DNA of 64,000 bases from Rhodocollybia butyracea (lineage: Eukaryota; Basidiomycota; Agaricomycetes; Agaricales; Omphalotaceae): NCBI GenBank assembly GCA_015501585.1, contig JADNRY010000297.1, positions 1 to 64,000 on the forward strand. Direction: 5' to 3'. Positions 1-11,958 of this stretch are shown here, in pieces. A program made the position numbers and the translations under genes. Within the stretch, counting starts at the first letter, position 1. Each line of letters begins with the position of its first letter. Below the pieces are notes generated by a model. It was given only the letters and a program-made list of their open reading frames with translations. It did not search any database and was not told where the DNA came from.

Positions 1-290
1 GGCATATCAGTGGACATCTCTAGTTGCAATTTCCAGCTTGGAGTAGTTGGAGTGGTTGACATTTGGGCTACTGACAGGTGTTGGACTAATTGGCCCTGTC
101 GGAGTAGTTCGAGTAATACAGATGGGTGAGGGAGGGGAGTTGGAGCAATTGGCCCGGTTGGAGTAATTGGAGTAGTTGACATTTGGGCTGTGGAGGGGAG
201 TCAAAGCAATTGCCCCTGTCAGAGTAATTAGGGGAGTTGGAGTAATTGGCCCTGTAGGAGTAGTTGGAGTAGTTCACAGTTGGGTACAAC
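1..290 (-). repeat. Minisatellite, inverted orientation (left block)
   Basis: This is the same 60-61 bp family as the arrays to the right, but in reverse-complement orientation (AGTAGTTGG and AATTGGCCC motifs instead of CCAACTACT and GGGCCAATT). The orientation flips near position 290, so the two blocks meet head to head. No coding function is supported. Confidence 0.85.
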
Positions 291-1110
291 TACTCCAATT
301 CCTCTGACAGGGCCAATTGCTCCACCTCCCCGCCCCAGCCCAAATGTCAACTTCTCCATTACTCCGAGAGGGCCAATCTAGTCCAACTCCCCAACTCCCC
401 TCTCCATCCCAAATGTCAACAACTCCAACTACTCCAAGAGGGCCAATTACCCAACACCCCTCAGTAGCCCAAATGTCAACCACTCCAACTACTGTGACAG
501 GGCCAAGTACTCCAACTCCCCTCACCAGGCCAAATGTCACCTACTCCAGCTACTCCGAGAGGGCCAATTACTCCAACACCCCTCAGTAGCCCAAATGTCA
601 ACCACTCCAACTACTCCAAGCTGGAATCACAACTACTCCAATTACTCCAACAGGGCCAATTGCTCTCCTCGCCAACTGTAATTACTTGAACTACTCTGAC
701 AAGGCCAATTAGTCCAACCCCCGTCTGTAGCCCAAATGTCAACCACTCCAACTACTCCAAGCTGGAAATCACAACTACTCCCAATTACTCCAACAGGGCC
801 AATTGCTCTCCCTCGCCCAACTGTAAATTACTTGAACTACTCCGACAAGGCCAATTAGTCCAACACCCCGTCTGTAGCCCAAATGTCAACCACTCCAACT
901 ACCCCAAGCTGGAAATTGCAACTACTCCAATTACTCTGAGAGTGCCAATTGCTCCAACTCCCCTCCCCAGTGCAAATGTCAACTTCTCCAATTACTCCAA
1001 GAGGGCCAATTTACTCCAACTCCCCAACTCCCCTCTCCATCCCAAATGTCAACAACTCCAACTACTCCGAGAGGGCCAATTACTCCCAACACCCCTTTAT
1101 GTGCATAGCT
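291..1110 (+). repeat. Pyrimidine-rich minisatellite array (block 2)
   Basis: Degenerate tandem copies of a ~60-61 bp unit are built from CTACTCCAA-like 9-mers, a GGGCCAATT core and a CCCAAATGTCAA tail. Unit length varies by about 9 bp where a subrepeat is gained or lost. The array ends near 1110, where ordinary AT-rich sequence begins. Confidence 0.85.
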
Positions 1111-1504
1111 CAAGTAAATAAGTTATAGCGCTGTAATTAAATGCCAGGCATGGTCACTGACAAATAAACTTGATCGCGTATTCCTTTCTTAGTAGTATTA
1201 CCACTCATTAATCATTACTTGCTTGTATTTCTTTTGTTTATTTCATGGCCCACCACATCGCAGAGAGTGTGTCATCATATCTTCTTTGAAGCGTCTTGAG
1301 AAAGTATTTCCGGTGGCTGTGCTATTGCCCGCATTTATATAACTAGGACAGAAATGGACAACTAGCGCTTGAACTTGCAACACTTGGGCAAAAAATCACC
1401 TGATATTACCAGTAACTGGGGTGAAGATCATTTTGGTCGTAAAATTTTAACAGTTACGAACATGAAAGAACAAAGGTGACTAACATAAAACATGCTGTTT
1501 CACT
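1111..1504. other. Intergenic, no gene seen
   Basis: Ordinary AT-rich sequence between the minisatellite and a solo LTR-like fragment. Nothing coding or structured is recognised. Confidence 0.5.
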
Positions 1505-1938
1505 GGCTGACAAAGGTCTGTGCAACCTAGGCTGGAATGGAAGCGGAAGCCGATGTAGGGCCGAAAGGCAGGATCAGGATCGTGGGAATGATATCCGGAA
1601 TAGACTACAAGGCCAAGGAAACGGTGGGACTTCGGTGAAGCTATTAGCAACACCCCCAACACACCACCAAGGTTGTCCCAGAAGGAAAGGAAGTAAAGTG
1701 CAAGAAATCACCGAGGTATGAGCGTGAGAATGGTCCGAGATATGTCCGAGGTAAGGACCGAGCCGAGTCGGCCGGTATCGGACAGAACAGTGAGTATAAG
1801 GAACAAAGAAAGAACTTAAAGGAAAGCTCAGAAAAGTGTGCAATAATGGGTATAGCTTGATTACTCATGTAACTCGTGATTTTTGGCTGAGGAATGATAG
1901 TACAATGTACCTAGCTTATATACAAGTGACCTAATTGT
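1505..1938 (-). mobile_element. LTR-like fragment, copy A (inverted relative to copy B)
   Basis: The reverse complement of this stretch matches 19996-20442 almost throughout, ~430 bp with scattered substitutions. Read on the minus strand it begins with a TATATAAGCTAGG box and runs through repeated TCGG-containing words to a shared end near TTGCAC/GACCTT. That layout fits the R-U5 part of an LTR. The sequence at 1939-2427 keeps the same TCGG-rich style and may be the U3 part of the same solo LTR, but copy B does not contain it. No terminal TG/CA pair or target duplication could be fixed. Confidence 0.6.
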
Positions 1939-3470
1939 TAAATAAAGACAATAAAGTCGGACCAAGGTAATGCCAAGGCCGGAACGAGGTGGAATCAATA
2001 CAAATGATAAAACAATAAGCAATAGAGTAGAAAAGACAAAAGAGATGAACGTCGGCGCACTGCGGACCGCCGTGGGAAAGTAATGAGTACCGAAGGAGTC
2101 CGCCGATATATCGGGCCGAAGGTATGGCCGATAAAGGCGTCGGAAATGTGAGTGCCGGAGTAGGAGTGAATTTGTGAAGTCCAAAGGTATATCGGAAGGG
2201 ATAAAATAGAGAATGGAGTTTCGGAGCTGCCAGAGGTTGTGGGAACTATTGGAGCCATGAGAGACCGTGAGAGAGGGTGAGGGAGTCTCGGAGAGTCTCG
2301 GAATGAGTCGGAACATCTCGGAATAATGATGGAAAGGCATGAACGTAACACTGGCGCCATTTGGTCCGAAAAAGAATATCAATCTTGATTCCTTTTTTGG
2401 TGGAAATTGGACTAATCTACCAGGCAAAATTCAACCTTTTTTTCCAGCGAGATATAGATTAGATTACCTCAAGTTTTTTGGGCGAGATTATAGATGAAAA
2501 ATCTTATCTTTTAAGATTGGTTTTTTGATTGAAATGTTATTATTTTTTTTTTGGGCAAAAAAATATATTATTTATACAACGTTTTTTGCAACTAGTTTCG
2601 GCCTTTTTTTATCGAAACCTGCGGAGTGACTATGCTTTGAGGATCTTTTTTCCACATGTAACATCTTTACATGAAATTTTCACCCAATTTAGTAATGCAA
2701 AATAAAATTCCATTATGATTTAAGCCTAGTTACCTCATACAAAGTATTACAACTAACAGTACTAAAGTATAATAATACAGCAAAATGTAACTCAAACTAT
2801 AGAGTAGCCATAGATAAACATAGATGTAGCGAGTAGTAAAGTGGAGGCAGTGGCAGTGGCGGATGCGAAAATTGCGTCGTTGGGGTGAGCAAAAATAGCG
2901 GTCCATAGACGTAGATAAAGTTGGATGTAGCGAGTGGGCAGCAGCAGCGGCAGATACAAAAATAGCATCATCAGACAAAGACAGCGGTCCATAGGCGCTG
3001 CTCTGGCTTTGATTGGAACAGGAAAAATACAATATAGGTACATATCACATACCAGGTGTCCAATCAAAGAGCCAACTTACTTGTTCACCACAATGGATAG
3101 AAAGTGTGTCGAAGGAAAAACTTCAAGTATGTAAATACTCAACGAATGTCATGGCCAGTGGTGAGAAACATACCAGCATGCAAGAACATCATTGCTAACT
3201 ACTTTGAGGTCCTTCTAAAAGCATGTCAAAGGAAGAATTAAAATAATCAACTGTAAGAACATACCAAAGTCCAACAGTATTGTCACTAACTATTTTGAGG
3301 TTCTTCACAACATAAGACAGAAGTGAGACTGGAGCAGTGGAGAAGAGCTGTCAGGATGGGTGGGAGAACGAAACAAGCAGAAACAGGTGCCTGGCAAAGT
3401 TTTAAACGTGTCCATCACAAGATCTGTTTCTCTTAAGGGCAGGGTCAGCTTGGCCTTTCAATTTTTGCAA
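1939..3470. other. AT-rich intergenic region with small degenerate tandem repeats
   Basis: T-tract-rich sequence around 2430-2700 is followed by two short tandem duplications. The first, about 2811-2908 and 2909-2996, has ~90 bp copies sharing GATGTAGCGAGT and GCGGTCCATAG. The second, about 3168-3223 and 3258-3312, has copies sharing TTTGAGGT and CTTC. An inverted palindrome TGGCGCCA lies at ~2355. No credible gene is seen. Confidence 0.45.
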
Positions 3471-6165
3471 CCACTCCAACTACTCACCCAGGGCCAATTC
3501 CTCCAACTTCCCTCACCAGGCCAAATGTCAACTACTCCAACTACTCTGGCAGGGCCAATGATTCCAACTCCCGTCACCAGGTCAAATGTCATCCAATTCT
3601 AACTACTCCAACAGGGCCAGTACTACTTCAAGACGGCCAATTACTCCAACTCCTCAGCCCAACTACTTCAAGCAGGCCAATTACTCCAACTCCCCTCAGT
3701 GGCCCAAATGGCAACTACTCCAATTCCCCTCAGTAGTCTAAATGGCAACTACTCCAAGTGGGCCAATTACTCCAACACCCCTAAGTAGCCCAAATGGCAA
3801 CTACTCCAATTCCTCTGACAGGGCCAATTGCTCCAACTCCCCTCAGTAGCCCAAATGTCAATCACTCCAACTACTCCCACAGGGCCAAGTACTCCAACTC
3901 CCCTCACCAGGCTAAATGGCAACCCCTCCAACTACTCCAACAGGGCCAATTATTCCAACTCCCCTCACCAGGCTAAATGGCAACTACTCCAACTACTCCA
4001 AGGCCCAATTACTCCAACCCCCCTCCTCAGCCCCAATGCAAGCTACTCCAACTACTCCAACAGGGCCAATTACTCCAACTCCCCTCAGTAGCCCAAATGT
4101 CAACCACTCCCACTACTCCGAGAGGGCCAATTACTCCAACTCCCCTCAGTAGTCTAAATGGCAACTACTCCAAGTGGGCCAATTACTCCAACACCCCTAA
4201 GTAGCCCAAATGGCAACTACTCCAATTCCTCTGACAGGGCCAATTGCTCCAACTCCCCTCAGTAGCCCAAATGTCAATCACTCCAACTACTCCCACAGGG
4301 CCAAGTACTCCAACTCCCCTCACCAGGCTAAATGGCAACCCCTCCAACTACTCCAACAGGGCCAATTATTCCAACTCCCCTCACCAGGCTAAATGGCAAC
4401 TACTCCAACTACTCCAAGGCCCAATTACTCCAACCCCCCTCCTCAGCCCCAATGCAAGCTACTCCAACTACTCCAAGGCCCAATTACTCCAACCCCCCTC
4501 CTCAGCCCCAATGCAAGCTACTCCAACTACTCCAACAGGGCCAATTACTCCAACTCCCCTCAGTAGCCCAAATGTCAACCACTCCCACTACTCCGAGAGG
4601 GCCAATTACTCCAACTCCCCTCAGTAGTCTAAATGGCAACTACTCCAAGTGGGCCAATTACTCCAACACCCTTCAGTAGCCCAAATGGCAACTACTCCAA
4701 TTCCTCTGACAGGGCCAATTGCTCCAACTCCCCTCAGTAGCCCAAATGTCAATCACTCCAACTACTCCCACAGGGCCAAAATGTCAACTACTCCGACTAC
4801 TCTGACAGGGCCAATTACTCCAACCCCCCTCCCCAGCCCAAATGTCAATCACTCCAACTAATCTGAGACACCCAATTACTCCAACTCCCCTCACCAGGGT
4901 AAATGGCAACTACTCCAACTACTCCAACCCCCCTCCTCAGCCCAAATGCCAACTACTCCAACTACTCCAACTCCCCAGTACAAATGTCAACTACTCTAAC
5001 TACTGCGAGTGGGCCAATTACTCCAACTCCCATCAGTAGCTTAAATGGCAACTACTCCAAGTGGGCCAATTACTCCAACACCCGTCAGTAGCCCCAATGG
5101 CAACTACTCCAGCACCCCTCAGTAGCCCAAATTGCAACTACTCCAATTCCTCCAACAGGGCCAATTACTCCAACTCCCCTCCCCAGCCCAAATGTCAACT
5201 ACTCCAACTACTCCGACAGGGCCAATTACTCCAACTACTCAAACTACTCCAGCACCCCTCAGTAGCCCAAATTGCAACTACTCCAATTGCTCCAACTCCT
5301 CTCTCCAGCTCAAATGTCAACTACTCCAACTACTCCGAGAGGGCCAATTACTCCAACTCCCCTCAGTAGCCTAAATGGCAACTACTCCAACTACTCCAAT
5401 TACTCCAATTACTTCAACAGGGCCAATTGCTCCAACTCCCCTCCCCAGCCCAAATGTCAACTACTCCAACTACTCCAACAGGGCCAATTACTCCAACTCC
5501 CCTCAGTAGCCTAAATGGCAACTACTCCAACTACTCCAACTACTCCAGCACCCCTCAGTAGCCCAAATTGCAACTACCCAATTCCTCCAACAGGGCCAAT
5601 TGCTCCAACTCCCCTCCCCAGCCCAAAAGTCAACTACTCCAACTACTCCAAGCTGGAAATCGCAACTACTCCAATTACTCCAACAGGGCCAATTGCTCCA
5701 ACTCCCCTCCCTTGCCCAACTGTAATTACTCAAACTACTCTGACAGGGCCAATTAGTCCAACACCCGTCAGTAGCCCAAATGTCAACCACTCCAACTACT
5801 CCAAGCTGAAAATTGCAACTACTCCAATTACTCCGAGAGGGCCAATTGCTCAGATGCCAACTACTCCAACTACTCCAACAGGGCCAATTACTCCAACTCC
5901 GCTCACCAGGCCAAATGTCAACCACTCCAACTACTCCAACAGGGCCCATCATTCCAACTCCCCTCACCAGGCCAAATGTCAACTACTCCAACCCCCCTCC
6001 TCAGCCCAAATGCCAACTACTCCAAACTACTCCAACAGGGCCAATTACTCCCTTCTCCCCAGCCCCAATGACAACTACCTCAACTACTCCCACATTGCCA
6101 ATTACTCCAACTCCAGTCCCACACCCAAATACCAACTGCTCCAACTTCTCTGACAGCATCAATTA
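3471..6165 (+). repeat. Large 60-61 bp minisatellite array (block 3)
   Basis: About 2.7 kb of tandem units contain CTACTCCAACTACTCC, AGGGCCAATTACTCC and AGTAGCCCAAATGTCAA. Successive GGG cores sit 61 bp apart at 4063/4124 and 5158/5219. The unit has no stop codon in any plus frame, and 61 is not a multiple of three. Long open frames therefore cycle through Thr/Pro-, Asn/Tyr/Ser- and Gln/Leu-rich peptides. Those open frames are a consequence of the repeat and do not by themselves show a gene. Confidence 0.9.
3794..4690 (+). repeat. 416 bp higher-order tandem duplication inside the minisatellite
   Basis: Sequence from 3794 recurs from 4210 with essentially identical order of variant units, a shift of 416 bp. 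A third, shorter start is visible near 4683. Variant-unit order is preserved, so this is a segmental duplication laid over the basic repeat. Confidence 0.75.
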
Positions 6166-7320
6166 ATCTAACTTCTCTCCATGTTTTCCCTTTAAGTTTT
6201 CCTAAGTTCTGCCTTTAAGTTTCCTAAGTCATTCCCCTTGTTTCTATAAGGTTCTCCCTCAATTTCCCTTCAAGTTTGTTAATTTTTTGATTTAATTTTC
6301 CTAAGTTTTCCCTATATCCTTTTTCAGTCTTCCCTTTATATTCTCAAAGTTTTTGCTTTCTGTTTTTGTAAACTTTTCTTCCTTCTTCCTAAGTTTTCCT
6401 ATTATTTTTCCTCTATTTACCCTTTGAATTATCTTTATTCCACTGCTTATTATATCTTTTTGGAATTTTCCAGTCTCCTCTGTTTCATTTAAACATTTCC
6501 TTACTTTTTCATTATTATTTGCTTTGTTCTTCAACTTATTGAAAGATTTTATAAACCCTATTTTCCTATGTTTTTCATATCTTTTAAACTAGGTGCCGTC
6601 TCAAATTTAATTGTGATTCTTCTCTTATGTGACTCCATCACACAATCTGATTTTCCTAAGTTTTAACCTTGTTGATATGGATTATGATTTACTAGGGGAA
6701 TTCTTTCTTTAAATTGTTTCCCCTTGGATTTCCCTTTGTTTTTCCCCTATCTCATCTAATTACTCCCTATACATTTCCTAAGGTTCCTCCCTTATGGTTG
6801 CCATCTTCAAATCTTATTGAATACTCAAATTTCCATATGCTTTTGATAAGTCATACCTTTGAATAATCAATGTTTGCCCCCTTATATCTAAAACATATGA
6901 GATAAATCCTTTTCCTAAGTGCTGCATAGAGACTTCCTTTGTAACTCAACTAATGATAATCTTATATAATGCACCATTTCCCTAAGTTTACTACAATGAT
7001 TCACTAAACTGCTCATCTTATTGATCTGTCATTTTTTGACAGTTTTTGATCTGAATTACATAAGTGGGGCTAACTTAGGGAACCCTGGACGCAGTGACCA
7101 GTGGTCGGGGACATTGGACGTGCAAGATATAGGACCTCCTGATTTTTCGTGGACAAAGATCCTAACAGACCTCTGTTTATCATCTTCGACTCGCTCAAAA
7201 TATCCGGCGCCTGCCCCACTTGTTATGGATAGTACGCCTGAACTTGACTGGATTTTGGAATCTGGTCCTGTCCCTCGCCCCTCAGATCTCCTTAGGATCT
7301 ACATAATCTGCTACGTCGTT
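6166..7320. other. AT-rich intergenic sequence
   Basis: Recurrent CCTAAGTTTTCC-like words give weak internal repetition at 6190-6800. No gene is recognised. The open stretch around 7021-7365 has no recognisable domain. Confidence 0.4.
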
Positions 7321-8140
7321 GTCTTCAGACTCGGAACTTTGTCCAAAAACTTCCAATTCTCTTAGGCGGGTTTCATTTTCTCCAAAAAGACCTCGGAATC
7401 TTTGTCACACCTTCACCTCTTGTCTGTGAAGCCTCTTTTGACACAACTTCCAAAGCAAGTCAGCCACAAGTACGACTTCACCTACCCACTCCTACGTCTT
7501 CCAAATTTACTCACAACGCTCGTGGTCTTGCACAAGAAATCGAGACGGCTAATCACGATGCCAACAACGCCGAGTTTTCAACCATTGTGAATGACTTTCC
7601 TGTCCCTCCTAACCCTACACGCAGAACCCAGCCCAAATTAGACTTCTCAGAAAATACTCAACGCACCCCGTCCACAAAATATTTCTCATGTTCAACTACC
7701 CGACGTAACTAGGTTAACAAAAGCAGCCGATTCACCAGCCATGGGAGCATTCAAATATTCAATCGTTGTCTCTATACGTATCAAGTAATGAACCTCGGGA
7801 TATCGAAGGTCCGTGTATTTTTTTTTCCGTTTGTCTCTTCCCTACTGACTCTTGTCTTTCTAGTCCATCTACTAACAACGATGAACATGATTCAAGACAA
7901 GCTTTCACATCTCGGACGAAAATGGCATCTCTCGTCGTCAAGTACGCGAACTCGAACATGAAATCGAGATGTGGAAAAAAGGCGTTGCGCAGGAGAGAAC
8001 AAGGGCTCTTCAGGTTCTTCAGAGGGCGGGCGAGACGAGCAGTGGCTGATGCGAGAAGGAGTAGAAAGGACAAGGACACGTGATACGAGTATGAGTATGC
8101 AGGAGGCTGACACGTCAGTTCGAGATGAAGCGGCTGTTGA
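7320..8140 (+). pseudogene. Decayed hypothetical gene, exon remnants (left half)
   Basis: Coding-like but frame-shifted stretches are visible. A Ser/Pro/Arg-rich segment lies at about 7325-7430. An acidic/amide-rich segment at about 7407-7712 (NARGLAQEIETANHD) ends in TAG. A Glu/Arg-rich, helix-prone segment at about 7920-8045 contains RELEHEIEMWKKG. They lie in different frames with no clean splice sites joining them. The composition suggests a basidiomycete-specific coiled-coil protein; no family is recognised. Together with the exon at 9690-9972 this may be one gene interrupted by the CTTAAG-rich block. That is an inference, and the pieces could also be unrelated. Confidence 0.35.
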
Positions 8141-8186
8141 ACAAAAGAAAGGTATGTCTACCCGTCAGGAATGGGATTCCATTTTC

Positions 8187-9620
8187 TTAAAGAATCAACT
8201 TTATTTATGATCATGTAGTTTAAAGTACTTTAAGAAGTACATACTACTTATACAACTACTTAAGAACTATAAAATCATGAAATCACCTTGGAAGCGGAGT
8301 GTTGTGAACTGTTCAAAGATGACAATCTTAAGAAATCTTTAATACTATTTCTTAAGAGTACTCTCAAAGCTCACCAGTGGACACGAGAATGCCATGGTTT
8401 GAGGTATGATCTTAAAGGAGTGTTTAAGAACAATTTCTTAAGATCAGAAGAATATCACAAACTCACATCAAAGACATCAATCTTAAGGAATTTTTAAGGA
8501 GGGTATTCCTTGCCTCTTTTGCACCTAGCGCCACTACAGCACACAAGTCAATCTTGAACCGAGAAGGTGCACCAACAATCTGTGAGTTGAAAGTCTGTTA
8601 GAGCCACCACACCAAGTGGTAGGCAGGGCTCAGGAGTGACAGACAGTGGATTGGTTGAGCCAATGTGGCGCAACGAGGTTGGAGGATGAAAGAAAGAAAG
8701 AAGCGAAGTGATGTTAGCGCCCATTTGCATCAACCATGTGATGGGTCAAAGCACCGCCGGCTGTTGTTGGACTAGGGCGCTCCGAAAATACAATAAGAGT
8801 CGGCATGGGCTTTGTCCGATCTTATTTTGTCCTTTCAAACAATAGAGTCCATTTGCTGCAGTCGTTGCTGCTGCTGAGCATAAAGTAGACAGAAGTACTT
8901 TTCAATGCTTGACCACCCGCGGGCCGCATCTCTCTTTCAACCCCCCTCCTGCCTATGTATCGTACAGCCTGAGGTATCATACTTGATGCAAAGTGATATC
9001 AAAGTGTTGTTATTAGGAACAGCTGGACCCACGTTACAGTAGCACTCGGAAATGACAATAAGTATCTCTTCAGCATGGGCCACCCTGAGTCACACCTTTT
9101 GTCTATTGTTTGAGCACTCCTTTGTCTTTTCAAACAATAGACAAAAGCATTATGAATGCTCAACCACTTGTTGAATTGCAGCTGCTTTCCCCCATCCCCA
9201 TCCCCCCGGCCCCCTGCTTGTGAGGATAGTTCTTGGATTCAGGCCGGGCTTGCATGTGGTGACGTGGTCGGCGGCCAACATCATGAAATGTTGGGGAAGA
9301 GGCGGTGAGCTTCTTTTTGCTTGTATGCTTCTTATTGCTCTTAAGAACAATTTCTTAATGAATCGTTCTTAAGAAGCAAGTAAGATTTTTTCCTTAATGA
9401 ATATTTGCACACAGGGGAATGACTTGTTAACAGCATTGATCTTAAGGAAATTTCTTAAGAATTAAAGAAATAAGTAAAGGATGTCCAGAAATAAAGTATC
9501 TTAAGAAATATTTGGTGTGAGGAAATACTACAGGCGACATTAAATACTTAAAGCATGACTTAAAGAATACTCAAAGAATACTTATAGGTTTTCTTAAAGT
9601 ATATGATCATAAATAATGTT
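8187..9620. repeat. Block rich in CTTAAG palindromes / short hairpins
   Basis: Two clusters (about 8187-8500 and 9335-9620) are crowded with CTTAAG and TTAAGAA words arranged as inverted repeats. At 8327-8356 the arms are CTTAAGAAAT/ATTTCTTAAG with a 10 nt loop. At 8408-8445 the arms are GATCTTAA/TTAAGATC. At 9340-9373 the arms are CTTAAGAAC/GTTCTTAAG. At 9441-9459 CTTAAG flanks a 7 nt spacer. The DNA between the clusters holds a diverged direct repeat (about 8829-8950 and 9118-9230, sharing TTTCAAACAATAGA). The layout suggests a non-autonomous mobile element or its termini, but no clean ends or target duplication were found. Confidence 0.5.
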
Positions 9621-9689
9621 TATTCTTTAAGAACAATTGCATCCCACTGTACTACCCGTTCCTTTTTTATGCAATGTTTTAACTGTAAC

Positions 9690-9972
9690 TTTCTGCTCTG
9701 GGATCTCTCCGTTCTCACCTATCTCGTCTCACTAGCAATACTCACCAACATCTCATTGACCTCCGATCGTCGCGCAAATCCGACGTTTCGAATATACGTG
9801 CACTGGAAGTCAAGATGGCAGAGATTAATCATCTTAAGGAGGCTGAGAGACTTGCAGGTGAGATGGAAGTGTTGAGAGTCGTTGAGGAGGGGTTGAAGGA
9901 ACCAATAAAACATCGGACCGGAATCAAATGGGATACGCGTTCGAGGTCGGGTTGCGATTACATACCGGATTA
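9690..9972 (+). CDS. Hypothetical coiled-coil exon (possible 3' end of a broken gene)
   Basis: An open frame of ~94 codons ends in TAA at about 9970-9972. It contains helix-prone charged segments such as EINHLKEAERLAGEMEVL and a basic tail. It has no in-frame ATG near its left end, so it reads like a terminal exon. It may belong with the remnants at 7320-8140. No family is recognised. The opposite strand is also partly open here, so confidence is low. Confidence 0.3.
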
Positions 9973-11357
9973 AGTATTCTTGCTTTGGCAAATAATTTTC
10001 GGAAGGTACGGCTTAAGTATTCGATCTCAGGAGTCGGGCTCAGACCATGCTCTCTTGCAAAGAAATGAACTATTCATCAAACACAGGAACCAACCATCGC
10101 GCACGCTGCTGGTCTGACTTTTGGTAGTAGCTGGTGGTATAAGCCCTCAAGTTGGGGGTAGTCTCGGGAGTGTACCAAGCTTAGAACCAACGGTTCAAAC
10201 GTTCAAGATTGGCGTGGATTACCGTTTGCTTTGGCTCGTCTTGATTTTGTTACCCAGTTACCAGTTTTGTGATCCTGATTGTGGACAAGGCTTGATATAT
10301 ACGTGAATCTGTGACTAGGCTGCCCTCGAGAAGGTTGTTGCCTTGGAGCTACTAGTATCTGCCTTGAACCTTTACACCTTGGAGAGCTAAATTGTTGAAC
10401 GTTTGACATCTTCACTCGCACTTTGGCTCTCGTTGTTATGGAGCCAGTTGAACCAAGGGAGCCAGGAAAAAAATCACATGAAGTTCATATATTGATACAT
10501 CATAGAGGCATTCCGTTGGGGAAAAGCTCCTTAAAAGACCAAAATAACGGCTTTCAGCTGAGCAACATTGGGATGATTTCTGTATTACCAAGTATGGGAA
10601 CTAATGATCAGTAAGATACTTGAGGAAGCTACACAAAAGGTAATAATGATTGAGTAAAAATTGGCTTTGACAGGGCACTTCACAATCTCAGTGGTTAAGG
10701 ATTTGTAAGTATCAAGAGCTGGCCAACTGTGTCTAAAGCAGATGCACAAAATATAATGCAAGAGCGGCTAGTTGAGTAAGATACGTCTTGTTCAAGCTGT
10801 GGGTACACACAGGATGAGTACAAACAATCCTTTAGAACAACTATGCGCAACATACCTGCGAGGCTGGCGATGTTCCGATATTCAAGAACTCCTGTAGTTT
10901 GAATACAAGGAGTATTGAATCAATAATGCTCTCAATAATCTAACAGCACCCTTGGTAAGCTCCATCCTACCCCACTGACATGTACTATGTCCAATGCAGA
11001 ATTATGTTTCCTTATCGCTGCATCTACATGTTCCCACTGGGATGATTGTGAGAAATGTAGGTCTGTAAATTCAGTATCAGGACCATTAAATGTGTTGCGG
11101 TTCTCCCGGGCATTCGATTAATCTACTTATGTCATCTCATCTGAATTGGCAGCATTTTTGGTGGTGCAGCTTCAGTGACACCGTTATATGGTCCGTTTAC
11201 GCCGCCCGCCGGGAACATAAAGTGGGCCTAGGGTTTGCTTTGCTCTCTACTACATTGAACAAACAGAAAGCCTTTCGGTACGTTTCAGTCAAGATAGTGC
11301 AGCCCTTGCTGCCGAACTCAGTGGTTCAACTCACTCATTAAAAAGTATCAGACTATC
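9973..11357. other. Intergenic region upstream of the HET gene
   Basis: No gene with recognisable content. The last ~200 bp probably hold the promoter of the HET gene, but no clear TATA box stands out. Confidence 0.4.
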
Positions 11358-11958
11358 ATGCGACTTCTTCAAATTACCAATACAGACCCAGAGCTCATCT
11401 ACTTTGCAAATGAGCTGGAGATACCAAATTATGTGATCCTCTCGCACGTATGGGGAGACGAGGAAGTGACATTTCAAGATATTCAGGATCCGTTGAAGAG
11501 AAAGGACATGAAAGGGTGGTCCAAGGTTGTGGGAGCGTGCAAGCAGGCGCGCAGTGAAGATTGGGAATATATCTGGATTGACACCTGCTGCATTGATAAA
11601 TCGAGCAGTGCCGAGCTCTCAGAGGCCATCAACTCGATGTACAGATACTACAGGAAAGCAGAAGTTTGTTATGCTTACCTGACAGACATGCAAAATGACC
11701 ATCTTGGCCGGTCCTTCGACCTGAACTTCCGGATGTGTAGATGGTTTACGAGAGGATGGATGCTCCAGGAGTTGATAGCGCCGCCAACAGTTTTCTTCTT
11801 CACAAATGAGTGGATGAAGATTGGAACGAAGGCGAGCCTGCAAGAGACAATCACAGATATTACTGGGATCCCATCGGAGGTTCTGCTGTCACAAGATGGT
11901 CCGAGTGAATGCAGTATTGCAGCAAGAATGTCTTGGGCTGCTGGAAGGGAGACAACAC

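Noticed and set aside
3360..6166. Many long open frames encoding Thr/Pro-, Asn/Tyr/Ser- or Gln/Leu-rich proteins
   Set aside because: They arise automatically from a stop-free 61 bp tandem repeat in all plus frames; no promoter, signal peptide or conserved end supports a gene.
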